The notes under the pieces: model-generated
Told to the model about the DNA's origin: nothing
Databases searched by the model: none
The model's input: the letters and a program-made list of their open reading frames with translations, nothing else
Program-made: the position numbers and the translations under genes
From: Beta vulgaris subsp. vulgaris
Taxonomy: Eukaryota > Streptophyta > Magnoliopsida > Caryophyllales > Amaranthaceae
Reading direction: 5' to 3'
Assembly (NCBI RefSeq): GCF_026745355.1
Contig: NC_079202.1
Coordinates: 33,913,508 to 33,977,507, forward strand
DNA length: 64,000 nucleotides
Part shown: in pieces, positions 10,717-22,619 of the stretch
How positions within the stretch are numbered: the first letter of the stretch is position 1
Layout of the letters: every line of letters starts with the position of its first letter

Positions 10717-12129
10717 CTACCCATCTCCAAATTACGGACGTCTTCAGGTATCCTGAGGTTGACTGTAACAGCCCGTTTTCCCGAGCTGCTAGGTAAGCAC
10801 ACTTAAGATTTACTAATCACAATCAATGCTTAATAAGCCTCGAATTGAACATTTACTCGCAGTGGAAACATAACCTATAAACGATCCTGAAACCTGTGGG
10901 TTATTGGCCCACAAAACAAAATCCTTTGTATAAGACTTCAATTACACCGATATCTCGACTAATATTCCCAAATATTGTATACAACGAAATATAAATATCT
11001 AATCTCAAATACACTATCTAGATACAAACTCAATCCATAAGCTACGACGACATCTTTATCTTGCTTCACTTCAGAATCCTGAGCTCACAACACCAAACCT
11101 GCAACAATATTTCACTCAGCCACCCACCAAGTGACAGGCCACATAAATGACAATACTATCAGCAAAGCTGAGTACACACTGTGTAATAGAATATACAAGT
11201 TTAGGTGTATTTTGAAAACTAACACATAGTTATTATAATAGATAATCACATTCGACTCAGTTATTATAGTTTCACAAAATCAAATCGGTTGGCATGAACG
11301 CGAGTGGAGAGGGGTACCACGCAGTACCAACTGTCTCCAAACTATTGAGGGTCGTCACCCAGCCTTTTATTGTTATGCTTGCAAGACTTAACCAGACATG
11401 TCCTATAACGCCAGGAATTCGCCCTTCTTGGAAGGCAATAGCTAGGGACTCTACCCGCCCTAACTCGGGGTGCCTATTCATGCCTCACTTTCATATTTAT
11501 AAAATAAGATATTTAATGATTCATACTTGAATCCTCAATACTCATAACATAACACCATATTCGTCCTTATCTGGTCTTAACTCATATTTGAATCATTTCC
11601 TCATTATCATACCAAATCATATTTTGAGAAATATAGTATTTTCGAACGATTTCGATAATTGAACAAAATGATACTTTTATAACAATCCAATAGAAATTCA
11701 CAACTAACTCATAGAGATGTATCTATAATCATGACCATAACTATAAACGATATATGATATCCAAAATTCAATATAAGCCCACGGGAGCATTTAAATATAT
11801 TTTGCTGAACCTAAAGGTTACCTCAACTCTATAACAATTATACGAAACCTCCAATCATCATAACTTGATTTCCATATCATCTTCAATTCTATAAGTCTAC
11901 ATAGCCATCCTCCAACAACCACCTCACAGTAACATCAATAATCAATAACCAAACTTAACTATTCTAATTATCTTCTTCTAACGCAACCATTATGCTAATC
12001 AAACTGAATCCCGTAAATAGAAATTAACGAAGTCATTCCATAACTCATAACTCGACTTCATGCATATCAACTCCAACTAAAATAATTATAACAGTCTCCC
12101 AATTCTAAGATTATGACTTCCCTTGCATC

Positions 12130-12840
12130 ATCAACGACTATCCAATAAGAACGATACAACAACAACATAATAACAACAACACACACAACAATAATACCAC
12201 CTCCACCACCAACAATAACTCCAACACCAATAACACAACATTAAGCACAATAACAGAACAACACAACCACAATACAACAACACAACCAACAACAAAAACC
12301 ACCACCTACTATGTTCATAACAAACCTAAGTAAATCATATTCCCAAATTTATCACTCCAACTTCTTGAATCATAATAACAAGATGAACCATATTGTTCTA
12401 CTGAATACTTTGGATATATAATACTTAAACTATAAACCACATGATACTAGCTCTGGACACATCATCGTAACCTTTTTAATCATATCCAAACTAATTCATC
12501 TTCAAACTAGTAAACTATTTTAACTATAACCACCACAACATCACCACAACAACAGAACAACAACATAATAAATCACCACAACCATCACAACTACTCCATA
12601 ATAGCCACCACAACTACAACAACAACCATAACAACGGCGCAACAACAACAATAGGCAACAACTTTACAGCAACTCCACCACAACCACAATGACAGAACAA
12701 CAATAACCCAACAACACTACTACAACAGAGCAACAACAACAATAGCAACTCCACAACAACTTCACCACAACCACCACAACAACTCCACAACAACAATAAC
12801 ATAACAATTCCACCTCAATCATCACAATCACTCCACAAGT
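12130..12840. repeat. CAA/CCA-rich low-complexity tract
   Basis: About 700 bp of irregular CAA, ACC and ATA triplets on the plus strand. It yields poly-Leu/Val shadow frames on the minus strand that are not genes. The tract lies within the long LTR. Confidence 0.8.
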
Positions 12841-13393
12841 CCATGTACTAAACACATTCCATTAAGAAGCATAATCGTATTACTTTAGTGTATAAGTGTT
12901 GTTTAGGTCAAATGAAACATCTTTAATGAATCTTAGCATGTTATATCCATGTTACTACTCAATATACACATAATAAAATATATAGTAAATTCATTTCATA
13001 GACATGCTTTACACTAGAAAGAAACAATCACCTAACTATAGGTATGGAAATCTCTAGGGTAAAACCAAACTAAGTGTGTACCTTTACTAAGGATGCTTAA
13101 AGCCACGAAACTCCTTAATCCAATTGGTTAACTACTCCTACAGCTTCCCCTGAATGTATAAATGCTAAAGATTAGTTTCAACAAGCTTATAGAAAAAACT
13201 AAGCTTAAATACAAGAGGTGTAATCTGTTGAACTTACAACAACTTATGTGATCTTTCAGCAAGGTTTTCTATATGATTTTGGTCTAAAGTTGGAACCAAA
13301 GCTTATACTACTTTGTATGGATGTTTAGAAGAGTTATATGTAGAGAAAAGTGTGTAAGAGAATAAGAGAAAAGGAACGAAAACCCATAACAGT

Positions 13394-13402
13394 CTTTTAT
13401 AG
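13394..13402 (-). promoter_or_regulatory. putative TATA box in the long LTR
   Basis: Minus strand CCTATAAAAG, followed downstream by a CT-rich leader. It corresponds in position to the TATA at 21934-21941 of the related solo LTR. Confidence 0.4.
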
Positions 13403-13840
13403 GCTGTTCTGGCGGTACCCTAGGAGGAGGGAAATGAATTCTGGGAAGGTCGGTTTCTTTGAGTTTCTGGGTGATTCTTGCTTGAGGTGTTAGCCTAAGG
13501 TGTTGGCTTTCATGAATAAAAAGGTCTTTGAGAGATCGACACTTGAGTAGCTGCTAAGCAGCTTTCTTCGAGGATAGGTCTGAGCTGTAATTTCAGCTGG
13601 CCAGGTTTTACTATGTAAGCAATTTACCTTATTAATCCACGTAATTCTTGGGCTTAAATGACCATTTTAACCTTAAGACATCCCAAGCATATCATTAAGT
13701 TTGGTTAGGTTCGAGTCGGATTCAATCCCGAAAGTTCTTTAACTGGAAGTCATCGTTACCCGATAAAACAATCTCCAAACGATTTTCATAATCTTAATGT
13801 TTAAGGCTCTCAAGGATTTCTATTTTATTGGTTTCCAAAG

Positions 13841-14143
13841 CCTTCTTAGCCAATAAGAATGATGGTTCTTATCCTCTTCGACCTTTCTTAACCATTAAGA
13901 AAGATAGTGCCTTATCCACAAGCTTTCTTAACCACTAAGAATGTTAGTGCTTATCCACAACCTTTCTTAACCACTGAGAATGATAGTACTTATCCACAAC
14001 CTTTCTTAACCACTAAGAATGATAGTACTTATCTCTAACCTTTTTTAACCACTAAGAATGATATCACAAGCTTTCTTAACGATTAAGAATGATAATGCTT
14101 ATCCACAAGCTTTCTTAACGATTAAGAATGATGGTCTTATCCA
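13841..14143. repeat. minisatellite of ~40-bp units
   Basis: Seven to eight imperfect copies of a unit centred on CTTTCTTAACCACTAAGAAT, followed by variable T(A/G)GTGCTTATCCACAA text. Each unit holds the small inverted pair CTTTCTTA...TAAGAA. Length and spacer vary between copies. It directly abuts resumed LINE-2. Confidence 0.85.
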
Positions 14144-14144
14144 C

Positions 14145-14728
14145 TTTTAGCTTTCATCACTATGGGGGTGCCTATAGATCTAGATGGTTCCAAAAAAACT
14201 AATTTCAATTTTCTTATTGAAAAGATTGCAACTAGAATTGCTCAATGAAACTCTCCGAAACTTTCCCAAGCCACAAAGTTGGTTTTCATAAACACCATTC
14301 TAATTGCCATGATTTCCCATGTTTTAGCTTGCTATAAACTTCCTATGTTAATCTCTTTGAAGTTGGACGCCATGATCACTAGGTTTTGGTGGGCTGTCTC
14401 TTCCTCTTCGGGAATTCATTGGGTTAAACAGTCCATTCTCCACCTTCCGAAGGGTATGGGAAGGCTTGCAATTTGTTCAATTTCCCTTGTCAATAAAGGG
14501 TTCCTGATGAAAAAAGCCTAGTCTTTGTTTGCTAATCATAATTCTCTTCTCAGTAAAACTTTTACTTCCATTTCTCCCTCTCCTATTCTCTCCGGGGTCT
14601 CTCACTCAAAATGTCGAACCTCTTCTTGGGCTTCTAGAAGCTTGATGCATGCTGAAGAATTGTTACTAAAAGTGTGCTCATGGAAAATTGGAAATGGTTA
14701 TAGAGTCAAGACCTTTGGTGTTCCTTAG
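14145..14728 (+). pseudogene. LINE-2 RT thumb/connection, resumed
   Basis: After the insertions the LINE frame resumes with MGVPIDLDG near 14163. A TGA replaces a Trp codon before NSPKLSQ (near 14247). A frame at 14279-14521 then reads VFINTILIAMISHVLACYK, RFWWAVSSSSGIHWVKQ and LPKGMGRLAICSI, which is the conserved connection segment of plant LINEs. It continues to 14728 (MHAEELLLKVCSWKIGNG). The join to the palm at 9169 and 10722-10763 lacks only about ten residues. Confidence 0.8.
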
Positions 14729-14829
14729 TTTTATAATAGTACTCCCAAGGCTTATTATTCTCTCACTCTTCGTCAAGCTCAGATTTCTAAGGTCAATAAT
14801 CTTATTTGTTCTTCGCCTAATCCTCATTA

Positions 14830-15400
14830 GAATACTCCAATGTTAGACAAGTCTACAGTAATGAAGATGTTACTTCCATTCTTTCTATGGACCTTCCTAT
14901 GTGTGACTCCCCGGACTTATTGGTTTGGGCTCATCATCGTTCAGGTTCATTCACAATGAAAAGCGTGAATGCATTTTTGAATGCTATCTCTTCTCAATGA
15001 CCTTTGGATCCCATGAATTCTCGTGATCTTCTCATGTTCCTTTGGCATTTTAATGTTCAACCAAAATGGAAGCCTTGTTTATGGAAATTGTGTTAGAATA
15101 TTCTGCCACATAAAATCAACTTAGCAAAAATAGGTATCGTTTCTCCCTTTGTTTGTGGTTTCTGTAACAATGCTAATGAAGATGATTTCCATCTGTTTCA
15201 TGCCTATCCCTTAATCCAACGCTTATGGAGCAATAATTGGTTAGCTACTCATCCAAACATAGACAAGTCCATTACTATAAAATAATGGATTTCTTCCTAT
15301 ATCCTACTTTATATTAGTCAGGATGGTCTTTGCAGTAAGAAACTTGCTAAATTTATTGCAATTTTGTGGGGGATCTGGATTGCTCGTAACAATCACTTAT
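14830..15400 (+). pseudogene. LINE-2 zf-RVT region
   Basis: No long open frame survives, but reading across stops shows ILPHKINLAKIGIVSPFVC, then GFCNNANEDDFHLFHACPL, the zf-RVT pattern C..C...H...C seen in LINE ORF2 before RNase H. It is followed by W.SNNW and IARNNHLL. Internal stops lie at about 15092 and 15285. The end of this segment runs into the first array unit at about 15437. Confidence 0.65.
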
Positions 15401-15436
15401 TAAGAGGGACAGTTCCACTCAAAAGAAAATCCAAGC

Positions 15437-17673
15437 TCATACTGTTGTTGCTCTGGCTCAACATGATAGATTTATCATTCTCTTGATAATAATCTACGTT
15501 TTCTGCATCCTCTTGAAAAGGATCCTATGATTCCTTATGGGTTTTTATGCTCCATCTTAGTAATCGTTCTCCTAGTCAAGCTAATGTCTGCATCAAACTG
15601 ATGGATCTTGGGATAAAAATACCCAAAGAGATGGTGCTAGGTGGTTCGCTAATACTCAGCCACTTTTTTCTCCAACTTGGAGTTGTGCTCATTTCAAAGC
15701 GAAATGTGCTTTGCAAGCGAAACTTCTTGTTATCTTGCACTGTCTCCAACGGACTCAACATTCTGGCCTATTTTCTATTGAATTACAATCTGATTCTCTT
15801 ACTAGTATCCAAATTATTCAGCAACAAGGGAATAATAACTTCAACCTCAGATGAAAAACCCAACACATTTATCATTTGGGATCATCCTTCTCTCAGTGTT
15901 CCATTCATCAAGTTTCCCGAGCTCAAATTCAGCAAGGCCATGACATTGCAAACTTTTATCGTCGTGCAATTTAGTTTTTAATTGTTTTGAATTTTAGCTA
16001 CAACTTTTGTCAAAAATAAACTTTTTTCAACATTGCAACATCACATGTAAAAGATGAGATATTCCTAAAATAGAAAACCTTGCAAATATTATAAAACGAA
16101 GAAAGTATGAAGTTTCATACATGCAATTGTATAACTTAAAATATTAATATCTTTAATTATATTTTAGTAAAGAATATATCTTGGGCATAACATGTTACAC
16201 TATAACTTATGGTGTAACAAAGACTCACACGTGTGAACAAACTGACAAAACATGCGCTTCATTTACTACAAATTCATTCAAAAACTGGAAGAACCTAAAC
16301 CTAGCTATATAATGGTGGAAAATCCTGCATTTGACATCGGATATGAGAGTTTCTTATCACTCCATGAACAAAGGAACATCTTTAGCAAACTCCATACATC
16401 AAACAATAATTCCATTGAACATAGAATACGAAGATTTGACACATTTCATACAAAAGCAAGAATTTCTGGTCTCAAAAGGTTAGATTCAATCCACATTGCT
16501 TAATCGAATGAAAAAACAAAATAATAATAAGTCTATAACCAGTTCAAAGAAAATTTTACTAGAGGTATGTCATTTCAAAGTTAATTTATGTCATTTAATG
16601 TTATTTTGTTTTTTTCTATGTTATACCTTTGTGTTTTTTTAGTTCCCAGGTTATATCCCAACCTTTTTAGAATTTTATGCAGTACCCTTAAACTTACATT
16701 TCCTAATGCATGATTCCCCTATTGCTATTTATATGTCGTTAATTTTTTTTAATTTTTTAATTTGGTGGAAGTAATTATACTTATACATAGTTTAACCCTT
16801 ATAGGGAATCTTTAAAAATTAGATTAGTTCCACTGCATTATAAAAAGTGAACGAAATTAATAACGTATAATTAGTGTTAGGGGAATTGGGCATTAAAAAA
16901 AAAGGTAAGTCGAGGGTACCATGTGGAATTTAAAAAGATTAATTGGGGTACAACTTATAAACTAAAGAAACACAAGGATATAATCTAGAAAAATCCTTTT
17001 ATTTTAATATACAATTTATAAGTTGTAATCAGTAACTTAAGTTAAAAGACATGCATGATAAGAACTAAAAATTACATAGACTAGAAAATAATGACATATA
17101 ATGGAGATCTAGTGACATTACATGTTATTGAAAAAACATTAATAATATAGTAAAAATGTGAAGAGACTAACTCAAATCATATAGAGTTAACTAAAAATGA
17201 AATGAGTTACATTTGAAATGACACAATATTAAACACTATACAAATAATGACATAAAACACACAATAAGTACCATAAATGATATATACTACATACAAAATG
17301 ACATGTAATAAAAAAAATAATGACACGAACTTTACTAAAATTGTCATAAATTACATTTAAAATGACATAATGTTAAACACGAATAACATAAAAAATAATG
17401 ACATTGTATGCCAAAGAAACAACATAAATGACATAAACTACGTATAAAACGACGTGTAATAAAGAAATAATGACATACATCTAAGTCAAAATAATACATG
17501 ATATGCTAAAAATGACAGAAAATTTAACATAAATGACACAGAAAATTATGTTAATGTATGCAAAATAAGCACAAAATAAATGATATAAACTATATACATA
17601 ATGATATACACTTCAGTAAAAATGAAACGCAAAATATTAAAAATGAAACAACATTTAACATAAATCAAGGTTA
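15437..17673 (+). repeat. array unit 1 (source unit)
   Basis: Continuous with LINE-2 on its left. RNase H portion to about 15980, 3' tail to about 16020, flank to about 17040, then subrepeats at about 17190, 17334, 17481 and 17612. It is more different from units 2-4 than they are from one another. Confidence 0.85.
15560..15980 (+). pseudogene. LINE-2 RNase H domain (array source copy)
   Basis: Read in the frame starting DGSWDKNTQRDGARWFAN, this is a type I RNase H. The first catalytic Asp lies in the DGSW string; the Glu region is in LQAKLLVILHCLQ; the second Asp is in LQSDSLTSI. The C-terminal helix DIANFYRR follows. A TGA interrupts near 15853. The same domain recurs in every unit of the downstream array with further damage: a TGA in the DGSW region and a 4-bp insertion after the LQSDSL motif. 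Confidence 0.75.
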
Positions 17674-20254
17674 ATATTGTTTTTCTTGCTCAGCATGATA
17701 GATTTATCGTTCTCTTGATAATGATCTACGTTTTCTGCATCCTCCTGAAAAGGATCCTATGATTCCTTCTGGGTTTTTATGCTTCACCTTAGTAATCATT
17801 CTCCTAGTCAAGCTAATGTCTGCATTCAAATTGATGGATCTTGGAATAAAAATACCTTAAGAGGTTGAGCTGGGTGGTTTGCTAATACTTAGCCACTTTT
17901 TTCTCCAACTTGGAGTGGTGCTCATTTCAAAGCAAAATGTGCTTTGCAAGCAGAACTTCTTGCTATCTTGCATTGTCTCCAACGGGCTAAACATTCGGGT
18001 CTACTATCTATTGAATCACAATCTGATTCCCTTAATAGTTAGTATCCAAACTATTCAGGATCAAGGGAAAAACAACTTAAACCTCAAATGGACAACCCAA
18101 CACATTTTTCATTTGGATCATCCTTCTCTAAGTGTTCCAATTTCCAAGTTTTCCGTGTTCAAGTTCAGCATTCCATGACATCACAAACTTTTATCGTCAT
18201 GTAATTTAGTTATTTGTTTTGGTTTTTAGCTACAGCTTTTGTCAAAAAGAAAACTTTTGTCAACATTGCAACATCGAAAGTAAATGATGAGAAATTCCTA
18301 AAATAGAAAAATTGCAAATATTATAAAAACAAAGTATGATTTTACATACATGCGAACATAAAACATTAAACATTAATATCTTTAATTATATTTTAGTAAA
18401 GAATATATCTTGCGCATAACATGTTGCACTATAAATTATGGTGTAACAAAGAATCACACGTGCGAACAAACTGACAAAACACACGCTTCATGTAGTACAA
18501 ATTCATGCAAAAACACGAAGAACCTAAACCTAGCTCAATAATGGTGGAAAAACCTGCATTGAACATCAGATCTGAAAGTTTCTTAACACTCCATGAACGA
18601 AGGAACATGTTTAGCAAACTCTATACATCGAACAATTATTCCATTGAACATAGAATACGAAGATTTGACATATTTCATATAAAAGCAAGAATTTATGGTC
18701 TCAAAAGGTTATATTCAATCCACATTGCTTAATCATATGAAAAAACAGGTTAATAATAAGTCTATTACCAGTTCAAAGAAAATCTTACTAGACGTATGTC
18801 ATTTTAAAGTTAATTTATGTCATTTAATGTTGTTTTGGTTTTTTCTATGTTATACCTTTGTGTTTTTTTAGTTTCCAAGTTATATCCCAAACTTTTTAGA
18901 ATTTTATATAATACCCTTAAACTTACACTTTACAATGCATAATTCCCCTATTGCTATTTATACGTCGGTAATTTTGTTTAGTTTTTTTAATTTAGTGGAA
19001 GTAATTATACTCATACATAGTTTAACCCTTATAGGAAATATTTACAAATTAGATTAATTCCTACATTACAAAAAGTGAATGAAATTAATAACGTATAATT
19101 AGTGTTAGGGGAATTGGGCATTAAAAAAGGATAAGTCGAGGGTATCGTGTGGAATTTGAAAAGATTGGGGTACAACATATAAATTAAAGAAACACAAGGA
19201 TTTTAATATACAATTTATTAGTTGTAATCATCAACTTAAGATAAATGACATGATATGAACTAAAACTTACATACAGTAGAAAATAATGACATATAATGAA
19301 GATCTAGTGATATTACATGTTATTGAAGAAACATTGACAATATAGTAATAATGTGAACAAACTAACTCAAATTATATAGAGTTAGCTAAAAATGATATGA
19401 GTTACATTTCAAATGACACAATATTAAACACTAATGCCATACATATAATGACATAGTACACACAATAAGTACCATAAATGATATAGACTACATACAAACT
19501 GACATGTAATAAAATAATGACACAAACTTAACTAAAATTGACATGAATTATACTTAAATGACATAATGTTAAACATGAATAACATAAAAAATAATGACAT
19601 TGTACGCCAAAGAAGCAGCAGAAATGACATAAACGACGTATAAAACGACATGTAATACAGAAATAATGACATACATCTAAGTCAAAATGATACATGATAT
19701 GTTAAAAATGACAGAAAATTTAACATAAATGACACAAAAAATTACGATAATGTATGCAAAAAAAAGCACAAAATAAATTGTAACGCCCCGAAAATTCATA
19801 AACTTAATAAAACACAATTGCTCATACTTAGCAACGGAAATGGAATTTAAGCCAGTGGGATATGGCCCACTAATACAATGCAACCCCGAAATAGTCCTTG
19901 ATAATTATACATAAATACTTGACTCAAATAATAATAATTTCTCTAACACAAGATACCGCACACTTTTCCTTGAACACGTTCCTTATTAACAACGCTCTTG
20001 CAATGGCTATGCTCATACCTAAAACAGAAAACAAAACATCATGAGCCGAAGCTCAGTAACATACTACCCTAACAGCGTAAGTTCATTTCAATTCATTTTA
20101 TTTGCAAACAGGGAGAAGAGAATATGGTAAAACATATTTCAAATGCGTAATGAAATAATAGCAAAGTAAACATTTATGAATAGCATCTCGATACTTCATA
20201 AGTTCCCATTATCTTTTCATCTTTTAGCTTGGTAACTGGCGAGTATAGACATGT

Positions 20255-20450
20255 GATGACCCTCAAGGAGCCCAGCTCCCTTTTTGGTACACCACCATGT
20301 GATGATCCTCAAGGAGCGCAGCTCCCTTTTTGGACACACCACCATGCGATGATCCTCAAGGAGCCCCGCTCCCTTTTTGGATACACCGCTCGCACCAAAA
20401 TAGCATGCGGTACCCCTCAAGGAGCCCAGCTCCCTTTTCGGGTGTACAGC
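20255..20450. repeat. four ~50-60 bp repeats inside the solo LTR
   Basis: Each copy contains CTCAAGGAGC, then a short spacer and GCTCCCTTTT. GGAGC and GCTCC pair into a small hairpin with a 3-4 nt loop. Copies are at about 20261, 20308, 20356 and 20416. Confidence 0.8.
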
Positions 20451-21933
20451 GGGTGCGAAGGTACGTGCACGACCATAAAGTAGATAAGCGTAACATTATA
20501 CTGCCAGAACCTCTTTCACTTTTATTTATCATGTTTCGTTTGTTTTGCATTCATCGGCATAAGCCATAGATCTTTCATGAATCATACTTGAGCATCAATA
20601 ACTCATAAGATCATCATTTACGAAAATCATTCGAAACAATTTAATTATCCCACAATCCATATAAATAATCACATCAGAAAATCATAATAATTATAAACAA
20701 CATTTCACAAACACCTTTCGAAGGGGATCGTGGGTGTTAGCAATAGATGTTACCTGGATTCCTGCTTAATAACCTTGAAAGCCGGGGGAGGATGTAATAT
20801 CCTTTCCATTTAATCTAACCATAAAACGACGCAACAAAAACGTAAATATTCGATTTCTTTTAACAATTGACCTTTAGTTATTGGTGTTACTTTTTATTAT
20901 CGAAGATCGTTGTTGACGCTACATATATTCATTATTTAAGCTTACGTTACTTTAATTAATAGAATTATAATTTAACTTATCATTTGTTTATACTACTAGG
21001 TACCTTATTCAATTTAATAAGTAAATTAGTTTCAACAAGTTTTGTAATAATTAAAGTTATCGTAGCTCAACTAATCATAAATTAGTAATATTCATTTATT
21101 AATTTCAGATTACAAGAGTAAATTGATAATTAATAAGTGACGTTAGTGCTAAGTTTTCTTGTCAATTCGTAATATTATACGTTTATCATCATTAATAGTT
21201 GTCGTAAATTTATAATTTAATATACTAACTTAAGTAAGTCTAACAATTTCATATTATTGATGATAACTGACCAAATTAGTTTAATTCTTATTATTACTTG
21301 ATTAGAAAAATTAAATAAACATGTAACCTAACTAATTAGTTCATTAAGCCTAATAAATTGATGAGTATTGTAGATTAGTTTTAATTGAAAACAAAAACTC
21401 AGATTATTAGCCCACTAAGTTGAGTAGTAATATGGCCCATGTTGGGCTTAACACATTTAAACAAAATAAATAGAAGGAAAACAAAGTTAGAGAGGTATGA
21501 ATACCTCTGCTCAGACACGAAAACAGGGGAGGGAGGAAAGAGGTTGGCTGCGGCGTGGGGTCCTGCGGCAGCGGCGAGGCTTCGCGGTGGGAGGCGCGGA
21601 AACCGGCGGTTCTGGGTGGCTTGTCGGCGCAAGGAGGAGAGAGAGGGAAACACGAGAGAGAGAGAGTTGGGGCGATAGAGAGAGAGAGAAGGGGGGGATG
21701 AGCGAGTGGCGGTGAGGTGTTGTCGTGGTGGCGCATAGGAGGCGCGGCAGAGCTTCGGTGGTGCGTGGGTGGTGGTCGCCGGAAGAAATCAAAACAGAGG
21801 AAAGAGAGTGAAGGTTGCGAAAAACATGGGTTTTGTTGGTGGTTTTTGGTGACGTTTTTCCGGCGATGGTTGGTAGTTTTCCGGCGAGTGTTTAGGATTG
21901 TGAATGGGTGATAATGGTGAAGCAACCATGGGT

Positions 21934-21941
21934 ATTTATAG
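21934..21941 (-). promoter_or_regulatory. TATA box of the solo LTR
   Basis: Minus strand reads CTATAAATACC. A GA/CT-rich leader (21517-21700) follows downstream on that strand, as in other plant LTRs. Confidence 0.5.
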
Positions 21942-22619
21942 CCACTATTGGGGTTGAATTTTCTGAATTTGATGGGTGGATTTGATGAAGAAAACTGAAA
22001 TTTGAGTGGGTTTGTTTTGATAAAAATTAGATTTTAGAATGGGTTTGATTTGGATTGAGGTTTTTAATTGAAGAAGAGTTTGTTTGTGAATAACAATTCA
22101 TGGGTGGAGTTAAAACTCCATTGTCGGGTACTTGGGTGAAGAAAATAGGAAGATGGGTTGAAAAGTTTGATGAAACAATATTCTGTTGTTGAGTTTTTTT
22201 TTTTTTTTTTTTCTCTTTTCCTTTTCTTTTCTCCTTTTTATTTCTAATACTAACAAATTTGTTCCAACATTATTGGATTAGTAGTGCTCGTAAAGTTTAT
22301 TGGTTAATTTGATTATTATTCTTTCCTTGCATTAATTAATATAATTATTTAGACTAACATAACTTGTTATTATTTGCAGCATATATTTATTTAACGAATT
22401 AATTATTACTTTACTCGGATAGAGAGTAAGAAAATTTAGTTATACCTTATAATTAAAGGAACAATTTAATCACTAATTATTATTAATTAATTTAGGAAGG
22501 TTTAAATTTTCGGGATATTACATAAATGACATAAACTATATACAAATCGACATACACTTCAGTAAAGATGATACGCAAAATATTAATAATTAAACAACAT
22601 TTAACATAAATCAAGGTTA

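Larger units (their letters stand above)
10764..14143 (-). mobile_element. long chromovirus-like LTR, right end unresolved
   Basis: The left end TGTAACAGCCCG resembles the left end of the solo LTR at 19779 (TGTAACGCCCCG), and both have similar order: a block shared near the end (a GCA.TGGAAA string, then GGCCCAC), AT-rich body, then a minus-strand TATA. Very long LTRs of this kind are known in Tekay/Del chromoviruses. No matching ...TTACA end or TTGAC duplication is seen before LINE-2 resumes near 14145, so the right end was lost or rearranged. It holds no coding. Confidence 0.5.
7150..16020 (+). mobile_element. LINE-2: 5'-truncated LINE, twice interrupted
   Basis: A plus-strand non-LTR element that lacks ORF1 and begins in the endonuclease. 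Its pieces are 7150-9169, about 10722-10763, and about 14145-16020. The gaps hold a small LTR element and a long chromovirus-like LTR. The 3' part contains zf-RVT and an RNase H and ends near an A-rich string at about 16012-16020. Its last 580 bp (from 15437) are the start of the first unit of the tandem array. Stops and frameshifts are frequent. Confidence 0.85.
19774..22527 (-). mobile_element. solo LTR of a chromovirus-like element with TSD
   Basis: The LTR is 19779-22522 (2744 bp), starting TGTAACGCCCCGAAAATT and ending AATTTTCGGGATATTACA, which form imperfect inverted termini. It is flanked by TAAAT on both sides (19774-19778 and 22523-22527). No interior or second LTR exists, so it arose by LTR-LTR recombination. 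Minus orientation is indicated by the TATA at 21934-21941 and a downstream CT-rich leader. Long-LTR Tekay/Del-type membership is inference. The open frames at 20217-20569 and 21399-21925 within it are not genes. Confidence 0.85.
17674..22619 (+). repeat. array unit 2, carrying the solo LTR
   Basis: 2197 bp after removal of the solo LTR (19779-22522) and one TAAAT. The LTR sits in the subrepeat part, at a point uninterrupted in all other units, so it arrived after amplification. Confidence 0.85.

Noticed and set aside
12614..12855. Poly-Leu/Val/Cys frames on the minus strand, like membrane proteins
   Set aside because: They are translations of the CAA/CCA tract.
13841..14143. Regular ~40-bp repeats that look like a CRISPR array
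   Set aside because: Repeats are imperfect, the spacers are also similar to each other, and the context is a plant LTR; it is a minisatellite.
7190..16020. LINE-2 and LINE-1 as parts of one element
   Set aside because: They lie on opposite strands, and differ in RT box (FADD versus YADD) and sequence.
21399..21925. Overlapping ORFs of 80-170 codons rich in Pro, Ser and Arg
   Set aside because: They lie in the GC/GA-rich leader of the solo LTR, overlap in several frames and have no known domain.
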